Positions 1 to 6,456 of a DNA stretch of 64,000 bases are shown in pieces (the stretch's first letter is position 1; each line of letters opens with the position of its first letter). The notes beneath the pieces are model-generated. The model did not search any database and had not been told where the DNA came from. It saw nothing but the letters and a program-made list of their open reading frames with translations. The DNA comes from Chryseobacterium koreense CCUG 49689 (GTDB taxonomy: Bacteria > Bacteroidota > Bacteroidia > Flavobacteriales > Weeksellaceae). Location: the NCBI RefSeq assembly GCF_001045435.1, contig NZ_LFNG01000004.1, positions 62,001-126,000 of the forward strand, given 5' to 3'. Both the position numbers and the translations under genes were made by a program.

Positions 1-296
1 CAGAAACACCAAGACCAAACATGGTGGAACTGGTCAATAATCCTGAAACCACTTTGGTTGATGTGAGAATACCATCAGAATTTGAAGAGAAAACTGCCAA
101 AAATGCAGTGAATATTCCATTGGCAGAAATAGAAAACAACCTGGATTTTTTCAGGAAACAAAAACAGGTCGTATTGTTTTGCAATCGCGGAAAGCAGGCA
201 CAATCCGCTTTGGATATTTTAAAGAAAAATGGAATTGAAAACGTGGTTTCTGCGAAGACTTTGGATAATGTTTCCGCCATTCAAAATAGTAAATAA
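1..296 (+). CDS. Rhodanese-like sulfurtransferase (5' end possibly outside window)
   Basis: Single-domain rhodanese. The active-site loop CNRGKQ places the catalytic cysteine at residue 54 counted from the ATG at base 21. The N-terminal LVDVR and later NIPL stretches are typical of the fold. Rhodaneses carry a persulfide on this cysteine and pass sulfur to thiols or cyanide. The frame stays open from the ATG back to base 1, so the protein may start outside the window. The stop overlaps the start of the next gene by one base (TAATG), indicating translational coupling in an operon that ends with a thioredoxin. The substrate cannot be read from sequence. Confidence 0.85.
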   Translation, partial: ETPRPNMVELVNNPETTLVDVRIPSEFEEKTAKNAVNIPLAEIENNLDFFRKQKQVVLFCNRGKQAQSALDILKKNGIENVVSAKTLDNVSAIQNSK

Positions 297-592
297 TGAA
301 TATTCTAGAAAACATCACCTTCAGTACTGAAAAACCAAATGTGCTCTACCTAAGAAAAAACGAAAAGGTGAAATATTTCGCCATTGCATTGGGAAAAAAT
401 GCAGTGTTGAAAAAACATACCGCACCGGTTGTTTCCACCTTAGTCGTTTTGAAGGGCGAAATCAACTTTATCCTTGACGGAAAAGTTCATCACCTGAAAC
501 CATTTGATGTTTTTGAAATTCCTTTGGACATTGAGCATGAAGTACACGGACTTTTTGACGAGAATCTTTTTACGGTAAATCAAGAATTTTAA
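296..592 (+). CDS. Small cupin-domain protein
   Basis: A 98-residue single-domain cupin. It has the beta-strand rhythm of the fold with HTAPVV, a GEINFILDGK turn and an HEVHG segment near the C-terminus. The usual first motif, G(X)5HXH, is only partly kept, so metal binding is uncertain. It starts within the stop codon of the upstream rhodanese and is followed after 2 bp by the next gene. Its place between sulfurtransferase genes suggests a role in sensing or handling small sulfur or redox compounds, but that is inference from context only. Confidence 0.75.
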   Translation: MNILENITFSTEKPNVLYLRKNEKVKYFAIALGKNAVLKKHTAPVVSTLVVLKGEINFILDGKVHHLKPFDVFEIPLDIEHEVHGLFDENLFTVNQEF

Positions 593-594
593 TA

Positions 595-807
595 ATGAAA
601 AATTTGATCTTAAAATATAAACTTGGAATCATTGGTATTTTTGTCGGTGGAGTTTTGGGGTACGCATATTACCATTTTATCGGTTGCAACTCCGGAAGCT
701 GCGCGATCACTTCAAAACCGGTTAACTCCTCTGTTTATGGAATGTTGATGGGATTTCTAATGTTTTCTATGTTTGACAAATCCTCAAAATCAAAGAAAGA
801 TGTTTGA
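595..807 (+). CDS. DUF6132-type small membrane protein with CxSGxC motif
   Basis: A 70-residue protein with two predicted membrane segments (about residues 9-29 and 45-60). Between them lies a CNSGSC motif (Cys31 and Cys36). The size and layout match the DUF6132 family of Bacteroidota as I remember it; the function of that family is not established. It starts 2 bp after the cupin and overlaps the next rhodanese by 8 bp. The cysteine pair resembles CASGNC in the membrane protein at 1108-1317, suggesting that both handle sulfur or redox equivalents at the inner membrane. That role is inference. Confidence 0.7.
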   Translation: MKNLILKYKLGIIGIFVGGVLGYAYYHFIGCNSGSCAITSKPVNSSVYGMLMGFLMFSMFDKSSKSKKDV

Positions 808-1111
808 TTTCATCAAAAAACTATTTACCGGAAACACCGTTGATTATAAAGAGTTGGTGAAAAACGGAGCGCAAATCATCGATGTGCGTACCGAGGTGGA
901 ATTTGCAAACGGACATATTAAAAATGCAAAGAATATCCCGCTGCAAAAATTAGCTGCAGAAATGAAAAAATTAGATCTGAAGAAACCGATCATCACCTGC
1001 TGTGCAAGTGGAATGAGAAGTGCTTCAGCAAAAGGAATTCTGAAACAAAACGGTTTCGAGGCATATAACGGAGGTGGCTGGAATACCCTTCAAAATAAAT
1101 TGAACAGATGA
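800..1111 (+). CDS. Rhodanese-like sulfurtransferase
   Basis: About 103 residues. The loop CCASGMRS carries the catalytic cysteine (Cys68) with the CxxGxR spacing of rhodaneses, and IIDVRTEVEF and GHIKNAKNIP are the conserved N-terminal elements. I chose the ATG at 800 rather than the in-frame ATG at 773 because it overlaps the upstream stop by 8 bp, as coupled genes do, and because homologous domains begin here. A short amphipathic N-terminus (FDFIKKLF) precedes the domain. The stop overlaps the next start (ATGA). It is the second rhodanese of the operon, probably in a persulfide relay with the neighbouring membrane proteins. Confidence 0.85.
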   Translation: MFDFIKKLFTGNTVDYKELVKNGAQIIDVRTEVEFANGHIKNAKNIPLQKLAAEMKKLDLKKPIITCCASGMRSASAKGILKQNGFEAYNGGGWNTLQNKLNR

Positions 1112-1317
1112 AAAATGTATTGACAAATTGGGATTTGAGAAGGATCCTCTATTTGGTGGGCGGAATTTTCTTCACGATCGTTGCAATCAAAGACCAAACG
1201 TGGTGGATGATTCCTTTTGGGCTGTATTTTGTGGCAATGGCGATCTTTCGGTTTGGTTGTGCGTCGGGAAACTGTGAAATTCCTGCTTCCAAAAAAGAAT
1301 CAGAAGGTCAAAACTAA
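1108..1317 (+). CDS. DUF2892/YgaP-like small membrane protein with CASGNC
   Basis: A 69-residue protein with two hydrophobic segments (residues 13-27 and 33-49), followed by CASGNC (Cys51, Cys56) and a polar tail. It resembles the membrane part of YgaP-type proteins (DUF2892), in which a cytoplasmic rhodanese is fused to two transmembrane helices. Here the rhodanese is the separate gene directly upstream, overlapping by 4 bp, so the two products may act together. The cysteine pair is a candidate persulfide acceptor. The reading is by resemblance and context. Confidence 0.7.
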   Translation: MKNVLTNWDLRRILYLVGGIFFTIVAIKDQTWWMIPFGLYFVAMAIFRFGCASGNCEIPASKKESEGQN

Positions 1318-1366
1318 AACTTTAGTTTAAAACCTGAACATTAATCTATAAAAACATATCTAAAAG

Positions 1367-1669
1367 ATGAACGATAAATTCAATGAACTGATCCATTCAG
1401 AAAGACCTGTCCTCATCGATTTTTTTGCGACTTGGTGCGGTCCGTGCAAAGTGCAGTCTTCCGTTTTAAACACGGTGAAGGACAATGTAGGCGAATTGGC
1501 GAGAATCGTAAAAGTGGATGTGGACCAATTCCCGTCGATTGCCGCTCAATACGGAGTTCGGGGAGTCCCGACTTTGGCAGTTTTCAAAAACGGCGATATG
1601 CTTTGGAAAGAAAGCGGCGTGCATGATGTGAATACTTTGACGGAACTTTTGAAAAGATTTGCAAACTAG
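1367..1669 (+). CDS. Thioredoxin
   Basis: A 100-residue thioredoxin with the active site WCGPC at residues 23-27 and the conserved cis-proline in GVPT. VDVDQFPSIAAQYGVRGVPTL is the usual alpha2-beta4 region, and FKNGDMLWKESG the last strands. No signal peptide is present, so it is cytoplasmic. It reduces disulfides and persulfides, fitting its place 49 bp behind two rhodaneses and two CxSGxC membrane proteins. The 3' end overlaps the convergent amidase gene by 4 bp. Confidence 0.93.
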   Translation: MNDKFNELIHSERPVLIDFFATWCGPCKVQSSVLNTVKDNVGELARIVKVDVDQFPSIAAQYGVRGVPTLAVFKNGDMLWKESGVHDVNTLTELLKRFAN

Positions 1670-2427
1670 TATTTGATTTCAAATTCATCCCGGTCATCCA
1701 AAAACCGGAACCGTTTCCTGAATTCAGATAATTTTTCGCGGTCAAATTCCGCGGAAACGATATTGCCGTCAACTTCGGAAACCATGCTTCCATCGGCAAA
1801 AAAGCAATACGAGCTTTCCGGATAGTGAAGATTGTTTCCGTCTGTCCCGATTCTGTTGACCCCGAAAACATAGCACTGGTTTTCAATCGCCCTGGCTTTC
1901 AATAAAGTCTTCCATGCATCGATTCTTGTTTCCGGCCAATTCGCAACATAAAAAATAGCGTCGTAATCCCCATTGTTTCGAACAAAAACCGGAAATCTTA
2001 AATCGTAACAAACCTGCAGCAGAATCTTCCAACCTTTGAAATCTACGATGATTCTTTCATTTCCCGGCGAATAAACTTTATCTTCTCCCGAATAGGAGAA
2101 CAGGTGTCTTTTATCGTAATGAGCGGTTTCCCCATCTGGAGTTACGAAATAAAGGCGGTTGTGGTATTTCTCGTTTTCCGCAATCGAGGCACTTCCGCAG
2201 ATTGCAGTATTTCTGGCTTTGGCATATTTTTTCAGCCAACTTAGGCTTTCTTCATTCCGGTCGGCTATTTCTTCCGGCTCCATGGAAAATCCTGTGGAGA
2301 ACATTTCGGGCAAAAGAAAAATTTCTGCTGAAATATTTTCTAATTTTTTTTCTAAAAGATTAAAATTAGCCACCTTGTCTTTCCAAATGATGTCTAAATT
2401 TAATGCCGTTATTTTTAAACGCTTCAT
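1666..2427 (-). CDS. Omega-amidase / carbon-nitrogen hydrolase (YafV/Nit2-like)
   Basis: A 253-residue member of the nitrilase superfamily. The catalytic triad is visible as Glu41 (LLPEMF), Lys106 (YDKRHLF) and Cys140 (QVCYDLRFP). FSTGFSM and SYSGED are typical of the YafV/Nit2 omega-amidases, which hydrolyse 2-oxoglutaramate or 2-oxosuccinamate to the 2-oxoacid and ammonia as repair of transamination by-products. It is cytoplasmic. The substrate is assigned from family resemblance, and a related deaminated-glutathione amidase cannot be excluded. It is transcribed toward the thioredoxin gene and overlaps its last bases. Confidence 0.85.
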   Translation of the reverse strand: MKRLKITALNLDIIWKDKVANFNLLEKKLENISAEIFLLPEMFSTGFSMEPEEIADRNEESLSWLKKYAKARNTAICGSASIAENEKYHNRLYFVTPDGETAHYDKRHLFSYSGEDKVYSPGNERIIVDFKGWKILLQVCYDLRFPVFVRNNGDYDAIFYVANWPETRIDAWKTLLKARAIENQCYVFGVNRIGTDGNNLHYPESSYCFFADGSMVSEVDGNIVSAEFDREKLSEFRKRFRFLDDRDEFEIKY

Positions 2428-2490
2428 ATTTTGATTCTAAAAAATATCCTTAAATATACGAAATTCCCTAAAACTTTCTTAAACACATAC

Positions 2491-2498
2491 TAATTTTG
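2491..2498 (+). promoter_or_regulatory. Candidate -7 box for the barrel protein gene
   Basis: TAATTTTG fits the Bacteroidota -7 consensus TAnnTTTG and lies about 50 bp upstream of the ATG at 2545. No clear TTG box is seen at the expected distance. Confidence 0.4.
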
Positions 2499-2544
2499 GC
2501 TTTGTTTTTGATAGCAGCAAGGTATAACATTAAATTATAAAATT

Positions 2545-2988
2545 ATGAAAAAGTTGGTATTTGCTTGCGCAATGCTTTTTTTAGGACAGTCTGCGTTTGC
2601 ACAAGCTTGGAACGGAAAAGGGGACCAGAAAATTCAGGTCGGATTCAATGGATGGGGATATGGAACCGGCATTACTGCAACTTATGATTATGGTTTGGGA
2701 AATATAGTTTCTTTGGGTGCAGGTGCTAATTTCTTCTTTAACCATAACAATGATAAGTATGCGAATGATGATTTCGGAGTTTTCGGACGTGTAAATTTCC
2801 ACTTGCAGGAACCACTCGGAATGCCTGAAAAATGGGATATTTATCCTGGAATCGACTTGGGATTGCTTGGTAAAAGCGGAACCTATTTCGGGGCACACGT
2901 AGGAGTTAGGTATTTCTTCAACAAAAATGTGGGTATCTATGGAGAATTCGGAAACAATGGTTCTTTAGGGGTGTCATTTAACTTGTAA
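2545..2988 (+). CDS. Small outer-membrane barrel protein (DUF6646-like)
   Basis: 147 residues with a Sec signal peptide ending near residue 20 (SAFAQA). The rest alternates polar and aromatic residues in short strands rich in glycine (GFNGWGYGTGI, GAHVGVRYFF) and ends GSLGVSFNL, a hydrophobic C-terminal strand typical of BAM-assembled barrels. A small eight-strand-like barrel in the outer membrane is likely. The family label is from memory. It stands alone, with its own promoter box and a strong terminator behind it. Confidence 0.75.
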   Translation: MKKLVFACAMLFLGQSAFAQAWNGKGDQKIQVGFNGWGYGTGITATYDYGLGNIVSLGAGANFFFNHNNDKYANDDFGVFGRVNFHLQEPLGMPEKWDIYPGIDLGLLGKSGTYFGAHVGVRYFFNKNVGIYGEFGNNGSLGVSFNL

Positions 2989-3006
2989 GAAGATTCTATA
3001 TCAGAC

Positions 3007-3035
3007 AAAAGGTTCTCGAAATGAGGACCTTTTTT
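3007..3035 (+). terminator. Rho-independent terminator
   Basis: The stem AAAAGGTTCTC/GAGGACCTTTT (one G-U pair) has a 5-nt loop and runs into T6. It lies 19 bp behind the small barrel gene. Confidence 0.85.
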
Positions 3036-3092
3036 ATTTGGCACGGTTTTGATAATTCGTATCTTCGCAAATCGAAATTTTAATACATTTTA

Positions 3093-4574
3093 ATGGAAAT
3101 CACCTTAAAAATACTGCAATTTATTCTCAGCATATCTATCCTTGTATTTCTCCACGAACTGGGACATTTCATACCCGCCAAATGGTTTAAAACCAGAGCT
3201 GAAAAGTTTTTTCTTTTCTTCGATCCTTGGTTTTCACTTTTCGCAATGAAAAAAATCAATGGGAAATGGCAATACAAATTCCTTTCTAGAAATTTGCCGG
3301 ACACCCAAATCGTGGAAGCAAATGGAGAGCAAAAAGAGGTTCCAATTGATTTGGACCAGCTTCCGGATGATGATTGGAGAAAACACCCCGAAGCAACCAA
3401 ATGGGGAATCGGCTGGTTACCCATGGGAGGTTATGTGAAAATCGCGGGAATGGTGGACGAAAGTATGGACACCGAGCAACTGAAGAAACCTGCTCAAGCA
3501 TGGGAATTCAGAAGCAAACCGGCGTGGCAGAGATTGATCATCATGTTGGGCGGAGTTACCGTGAATTTCTTTTTGGCTTGGTTTATTTACTCTTGGCTCT
3601 CCTATGCTAAAGGGGAAACCGTTTTCGATACAGGGAAATCTGACATCGCCATGAATTATGGGGCGCCTGCAAAAAAGATGGGTTTTGAAGACGGGGACAA
3701 AATCTTGAAAGTGGACGGGAAAACTCAAACCAATCTCGATAAATTAACGCTGGACGTACTATTAAGCGACCATATCACGGTTTTGAGAAACGGGAAGGAA
3801 GTTACCTTCCATACGAGTGATGACGGAAAGGCGATGGTTTTTCAGGACAATGCAATGAAGAGTTTCCTTTCGCCAAGAATTTCACCTGTAGTAGATACTT
3901 TGACATCGAAAACAGCTGTTGACGCCGGGTTAAAAATTGGGGACCGCATCCTAAGTGTGGAAGACCAGCAGGTGAAATATTACGACGAAGTTCCAGTGTT
4001 GCTAAATCCACTGGCAGGAAAAGTTGCCAAAATCACAGTGGACCGAAACGGGAACACCGTTCCCTTGGCAATTCCCGTTGATGCGGAAGGTAAAATTGGT
4101 TTCGGATCTTTCAAACAAGTTCAAAAATTCATCTCACAAAAGAATTTTACGTTTGCACAGGCGGTTGGACGGGGTTTTACCAGATCGATTGAAGTGCTGA
4201 CTTACCAAATCAAACAGTTTAAACTTGTTTTCAATAAGAAAGTGCAGGGATATAAAAAAGTTTCGGGACCCATTGGAATTATCAACCAAATGCCGATTGC
4301 GAAGGACCAAGCTGGAAATGTGTCAATCGACTGGACTTTTTTCTGGGGGTTCACCGCGATGTTTTCGGTTTGGCTGGCTTTTCTGAACCTGATCCCAATT
4401 CCGGGGTTAGACGGAGGTCACGTGGTATTCACGCTTTGGGAAATGGTTACCGGAAAACCGGTTCCTCAAAAAGTTTTGGAAAATGCGCAGATGATTGGGG
4501 TGGTTTTTCTGCTCGGATTAATGGTTCTGATCTTTGGAAACGACATCTTCAAGTGGATTACGGGAAGTTTTTGA
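3093..4574 (+). CDS. rseP: Site-2 protease RseP (RIP metalloprotease)
   Basis: 493 residues. The zinc motif HELGH (residues 21-25) sits in the first membrane helix, the second motif NLIPIPGLDGGH in a C-terminal helix (about residue 430), and two PDZ-like regions lie between (about 180-330). This is the M50 intramembrane protease layout. RseP cleaves membrane-anchored anti-sigma factors and clears signal peptide remnants at the inner membrane. It is longer than the E. coli enzyme (about 450 residues), with extra sequence near residues 30-90 as in other Bacteroidota. It stands alone between the barrel gene and the tRNA locus. Confidence 0.95.
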   Translation: MEITLKILQFILSISILVFLHELGHFIPAKWFKTRAEKFFLFFDPWFSLFAMKKINGKWQYKFLSRNLPDTQIVEANGEQKEVPIDLDQLPDDDWRKHPEATKWGIGWLPMGGYVKIAGMVDESMDTEQLKKPAQAWEFRSKPAWQRLIIMLGGVTVNFFLAWFIYSWLSYAKGETVFDTGKSDIAMNYGAPAKKMGFEDGDKILKVDGKTQTNLDKLTLDVLLSDHITVLRNGKEVTFHTSDDGKAMVFQDNAMKSFLSPRISPVVDTLTSKTAVDAGLKIGDRILSVEDQQVKYYDEVPVLLNPLAGKVAKITVDRNGNTVPLAIPVDAEGKIGFGSFKQVQKFISQKNFTFAQAVGRGFTRSIEVLTYQIKQFKLVFNKKVQGYKKVSGPIGIINQMPIAKDQAGNVSIDWTFFWGFTAMFSVWLAFLNLIPIPGLDGGHVVFTLWEMVTGKPVPQKVLENAQMIGVVFLLGLMVLIFGNDIFKWITGSF

Positions 4575-4593
4575 TAATTTTCGAGAAAATATT

Positions 4594-4623
4594 TTGGCAG
4601 AAATAAAAAAGTTTTTATATTTG
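4594..4623 (+). promoter_or_regulatory. Promoter of the tRNA-Asn locus
   Basis: TTG (4594-4596), a 19-bp spacer and TATATTTG (4616-4623) match the Bacteroidota -33/-7 consensus. Transcription would begin just before the pseudo-tRNA and continue through the intact tRNA-Asn. Confidence 0.7.
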
Positions 4624-4648
4624 CACACGCTAAAAGCGAAGGCAAAAT

Positions 4649-4702
4649 TCCTCCTTAGCTCAGTCGGTTAGAGTCCCGAAACTTCGGGATTAATCAGAGG
4701 GT
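4649..4702 (+). pseudogene. 5'-half pseudo-tRNA-Asn carrying a palindrome
   Basis: Bases 4649-4673 are identical to the first 25 nt of the intact tRNA-Asn at 4732. The next tRNA bases (the 5' anticodon stem and part of the loop) are replaced by the palindrome TCCCGAAACTTCGGGA (4674-4689). The tRNA sequence resumes for 13 nt (4690-4702) and then diverges before the T arm. It cannot fold as a tRNA and has no acceptor 3' strand. The palindrome is the exact reverse complement of the one in the T-arm position of the downstream remnants. Confidence 0.85.
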
Positions 4703-4731
4703 AAAGTGAGAGGTTGAAATAAAAAGAATAT

Positions 4732-4805
4732 TCCTCCTTAGCTCAGTCGGTTAGAGCATCTGACTGTTAATCAGAGGGTCCTTGGTTCGAGCCCAAGAGG
4801 AGGAG
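4732..4805 (+). tRNA. tRNA-Asn(GTT)
   Basis: A complete cloverleaf: acceptor TCCTCCT (4732-4738) pairs with AGGAGGA (4798-4804), D stem GCTC/GAGC, anticodon stem TCTGA/TCAGA with loop CTGTTAA (anticodon GTT, 4766-4768), T stem CTTGG/CCAAG with loop TTCGAGC, and G as discriminator. CCA is not encoded. A strong terminator follows after 3 bp. Confidence 0.97.
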
Positions 4806-4808
4806 CAA

Positions 4809-4837
4809 AACCATCAGAGAAATCTGGTGGTTTTTTT
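4809..4837 (+). terminator. tRNA-Asn terminator
   Basis: The stem AACCATCAGA/TCTGGTGGTT (one G-U pair) has loop GAAA and T7. The same structure recurs at 5194-5222 and 5579-5612 as part of the tandem repeat. Confidence 0.9.
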
Positions 4838-4840
4838 GTT

Positions 4841-5149
4841 ATGAAATACTTCATTTACATATTGTTTTCGGAGTCTTCAATGATTTATTATGTCGGTTAT
4901 ACCACCGATGTTTCAAATCGCTTTGTGCAGCACAACGAAATTTCCTTGAATTCATTTACGTCGAAACACCGGCCGTGGAAATTGGTGGCAGCTTTTGAAG
5001 TGTTGGGAGACGAATCCGAAGCGATGAGGATTGAGAGATTCATAAAGAAGCAGAAATCATCGAAATTTATCGAGAAGATCATTGATTCGAATACTGAATT
5101 AACCGGAGTTTTGTCGAAGTTGGTTAGAGTCCCGAGTATTCGGGATTAA
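4841..5149 (+). CDS. GIY-YIG nuclease family protein, copy 1
   Basis: 102 residues with the GIY-YIG core: YIL at residues 6-8, YVGYTT at 17-22, Arg27 in NRFVQH and a Glu in the helix EAMRIERFIKK. Family members are small single-strand or branched-DNA endonucleases, and the short YhbQ-like forms have no settled role. The ATG lies only 3 bp after the T tract of the tRNA terminator and has no recognisable ribosome site, so expression is unclear. The last codons (KLVRVPSIRD) are read from the pseudo-tRNA and its palindrome. The copy at 5226 differs by one residue. Confidence 0.8.
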   Translation: MKYFIYILFSESSMIYYVGYTTDVSNRFVQHNEISLNSFTSKHRPWKLVAAFEVLGDESEAMRIERFIKKQKSSKFIEKIIDSNTELTGVLSKLVRVPSIRD

Positions 5150-5190
5150 TCAGAGGGTCTCCCGAAGTTTCGGGACTCCAAGAGGAGGAG
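5119..5190 (+). pseudogene. Pseudo-tRNA-Asn remnant with two palindromes, copy 1
   Basis: Bases 5119-5129 match the tRNA D arm. TCCCGAGTATTCGGGA (5130-5145) stands where the 5' anticodon arm should be. The tRNA-identical block TTAATCAGAGGGTC follows (5146-5159), then TCCCGAAGTTTCGGGA (5160-5175) in place of the T stem and loop, then the tRNA 3' end CCAAG-AGGAGGA-G (5178-5190). The 5' acceptor strand is missing, so it cannot be a functional tRNA. It overlaps the 3' end of the GIY-YIG gene. Confidence 0.85.
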
Positions 5191-5225
5191 CAAAACCATC
5201 AGAGAAATCTGGTGGTTTTTTTGTT

Positions 5226-5534
5226 ATGAAATACTTCATTTACATTTTGTTTTCGGAGTCTTCAATGATTTATTATGTCGGTTATACCACCGATGTTTCA
5301 AATCGCTTTGTGCAACACAACGAAATTTCCGTGAATTCATTTACGTCGAAACACCGGCCGTGGAAATTGGTGGCAGCTTTTGAAGTGTTGGGAGACGAAT
5401 CCGAAGCGATGAGGATTGAGAGATTCATAAAGAAGCAGAAATCATCGAAATTTATCGAGAAGATTATTGATTCGAATACTGAATTAACCGGAGTTTTGTC
5501 GAAGTTGGTTAGAGTCCCGAGTATTCGGGATTAA
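5226..5534 (+). CDS. GIY-YIG nuclease family protein, copy 2
   Basis: Tandem duplicate of the gene at 4841, with all the same core residues and Val instead of Leu at residue 36. Three further base changes are silent, a pattern compatible with selection on the protein but too few to prove it. Upstream it has the second copy of the tRNA terminator, and at its 3' end it again reads into a pseudo-tRNA. There is no recognisable ribosome binding site. Confidence 0.8.
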   Translation: MKYFIYILFSESSMIYYVGYTTDVSNRFVQHNEISVNSFTSKHRPWKLVAAFEVLGDESEAMRIERFIKKQKSSKFIEKIIDSNTELTGVLSKLVRVPSIRD

Positions 5535-5575
5535 TCAGAGGGTCTCCCGAAGTTTCGGGACTCCAAGAGGAGGAG
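5504..5575 (+). pseudogene. Pseudo-tRNA-Asn remnant with two palindromes, copy 2
   Basis: Identical to the remnant at 5119-5190, 385 bp further on. The palindromes are at 5515-5530 and 5545-5560, and the tRNA 3' end at 5563-5575. The third copy of the hairpin terminator follows (5579-5612). Confidence 0.85.
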
Positions 5576-5721
5576 CAAAACCATCAGAGAAATCTGGTGG
5601 TTTTTTTTTTTTGTTTTTATTCCTAATATGAAGAAATGTGCTGATTTGCAGAAAAGATTTATTGTTCCACGAAATCTTTTTATATTTATGACTTCGATTT
5701 CAAACCATTTAAATCTAAAAG

Positions 5722-6444
5722 ATGAGGTCAAAAATCTATCTGTTTGTTGCAGCCTTAATTTCAATTTCTTTTTACGCTCAGGAGATCTACGAAAGTTATC
5801 CGGAAAAGCAAAATTTCTATACGGGAGGAAGGGTGCAGTTTTATAAAGATTTCCAGAAAATATTGGTCGAAAAAAACATGAAACCCTGTGAAAACAGATA
5901 TGAGAATTACTCCATGGGAATCGTGGTGTATCCGGACCGCTCCATAAAATATGTGAAATCCGCTGATGAAAAAGAAATGCAGGAGTTCAAATGTACATTT
6001 GATTTGACCAGAGAGGTTTTGAAATATTTAGATGGGTGGGTTCCCGCAGAAGTAGATGGTAAGAAGGTTGCGGCAATCACTAATGTACTCATTATTCCGC
6101 ATGATCTTTTTGGTGATTTGAAGCCCAATTATGATCCACTTGAAGAGGAAGCAGTCGCGGTCTATGATGGTGGGATCAATAAATTTCGGAACAAGGTTTT
6201 TCAAAACATCGATCTAAACAGGTTTACTTTTAAGGGAACTTTCAGGTTGCAGGTGACTTTCATTGTGGAGCGGGACGGCACGATGAGCAATGTGAAACTC
6301 GCAGAATCCAGTGGATTAAAGGAATTTGATGACATGGTGCTTCGTGGAGTTTCAACCATCAAAGGCAAATGGCAGCCAGCCAGAATCAGTAATATTCCTG
6401 TGCGTTCCCATTACAGATTGCCTCTGGCTTTTACCATGGAATAA
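5722..6444 (+). CDS. Secreted protein with TonB_C-like domain, paralog 1
   Basis: 240 residues with a signal peptide ending near residue 20 (SFYAQ). The C-terminal third reads like a TonB C-terminal domain: FIVERDGTMSNVKLAESSG, then KWQPARISNIPV and a final basic/hydrophobic strand. The middle (residues 60-115) looks like a diverged second copy of the same fold. Cys56 and Cys91 are 35 residues apart, as in both paralogs downstream, suggesting a disulfide outside the cytoplasm. There is no membrane anchor or proline-rich linker, so it is not a classical energy transducer. It is first of three tandem genes. Confidence 0.75.
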   Translation: MRSKIYLFVAALISISFYAQEIYESYPEKQNFYTGGRVQFYKDFQKILVEKNMKPCENRYENYSMGIVVYPDRSIKYVKSADEKEMQEFKCTFDLTREVLKYLDGWVPAEVDGKKVAAITNVLIIPHDLFGDLKPNYDPLEEEAVAVYDGGINKFRNKVFQNIDLNRFTFKGTFRLQVTFIVERDGTMSNVKLAESSGLKEFDDMVLRGVSTIKGKWQPARISNIPVRSHYRLPLAFTME

Positions 6445-6456
6445 AGTTTAATTTTT

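Larger units (their letters stand above)
4806..5575 (+). mobile_element. Tandem 385-bp GIY-YIG / pseudo-tRNA cassette, two units
   Basis: Two consecutive 385-bp units (4806-5190 and 5191-5575). Each holds a copy of the tRNA-Asn terminator, a 102-codon GIY-YIG gene, and a tRNA-Asn remnant in which the 5' anticodon arm and the T arm are replaced by 16-nt palindromes. A third copy of the terminator (5579-5612) closes the array. I count four base differences between the units, all inside the nuclease gene: three silent and one Leu36Val. Exact periodicity (4841 to 5226, 4793 to 5178 to 5563) shows a tandem duplication. Calling it mobile is inference. Confidence 0.7.

Noticed and set aside
4649-4702. 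A second functional tRNA-Asn
   Set aside because: The anticodon arm is replaced by a palindrome and the T arm and 3' acceptor strand are absent.
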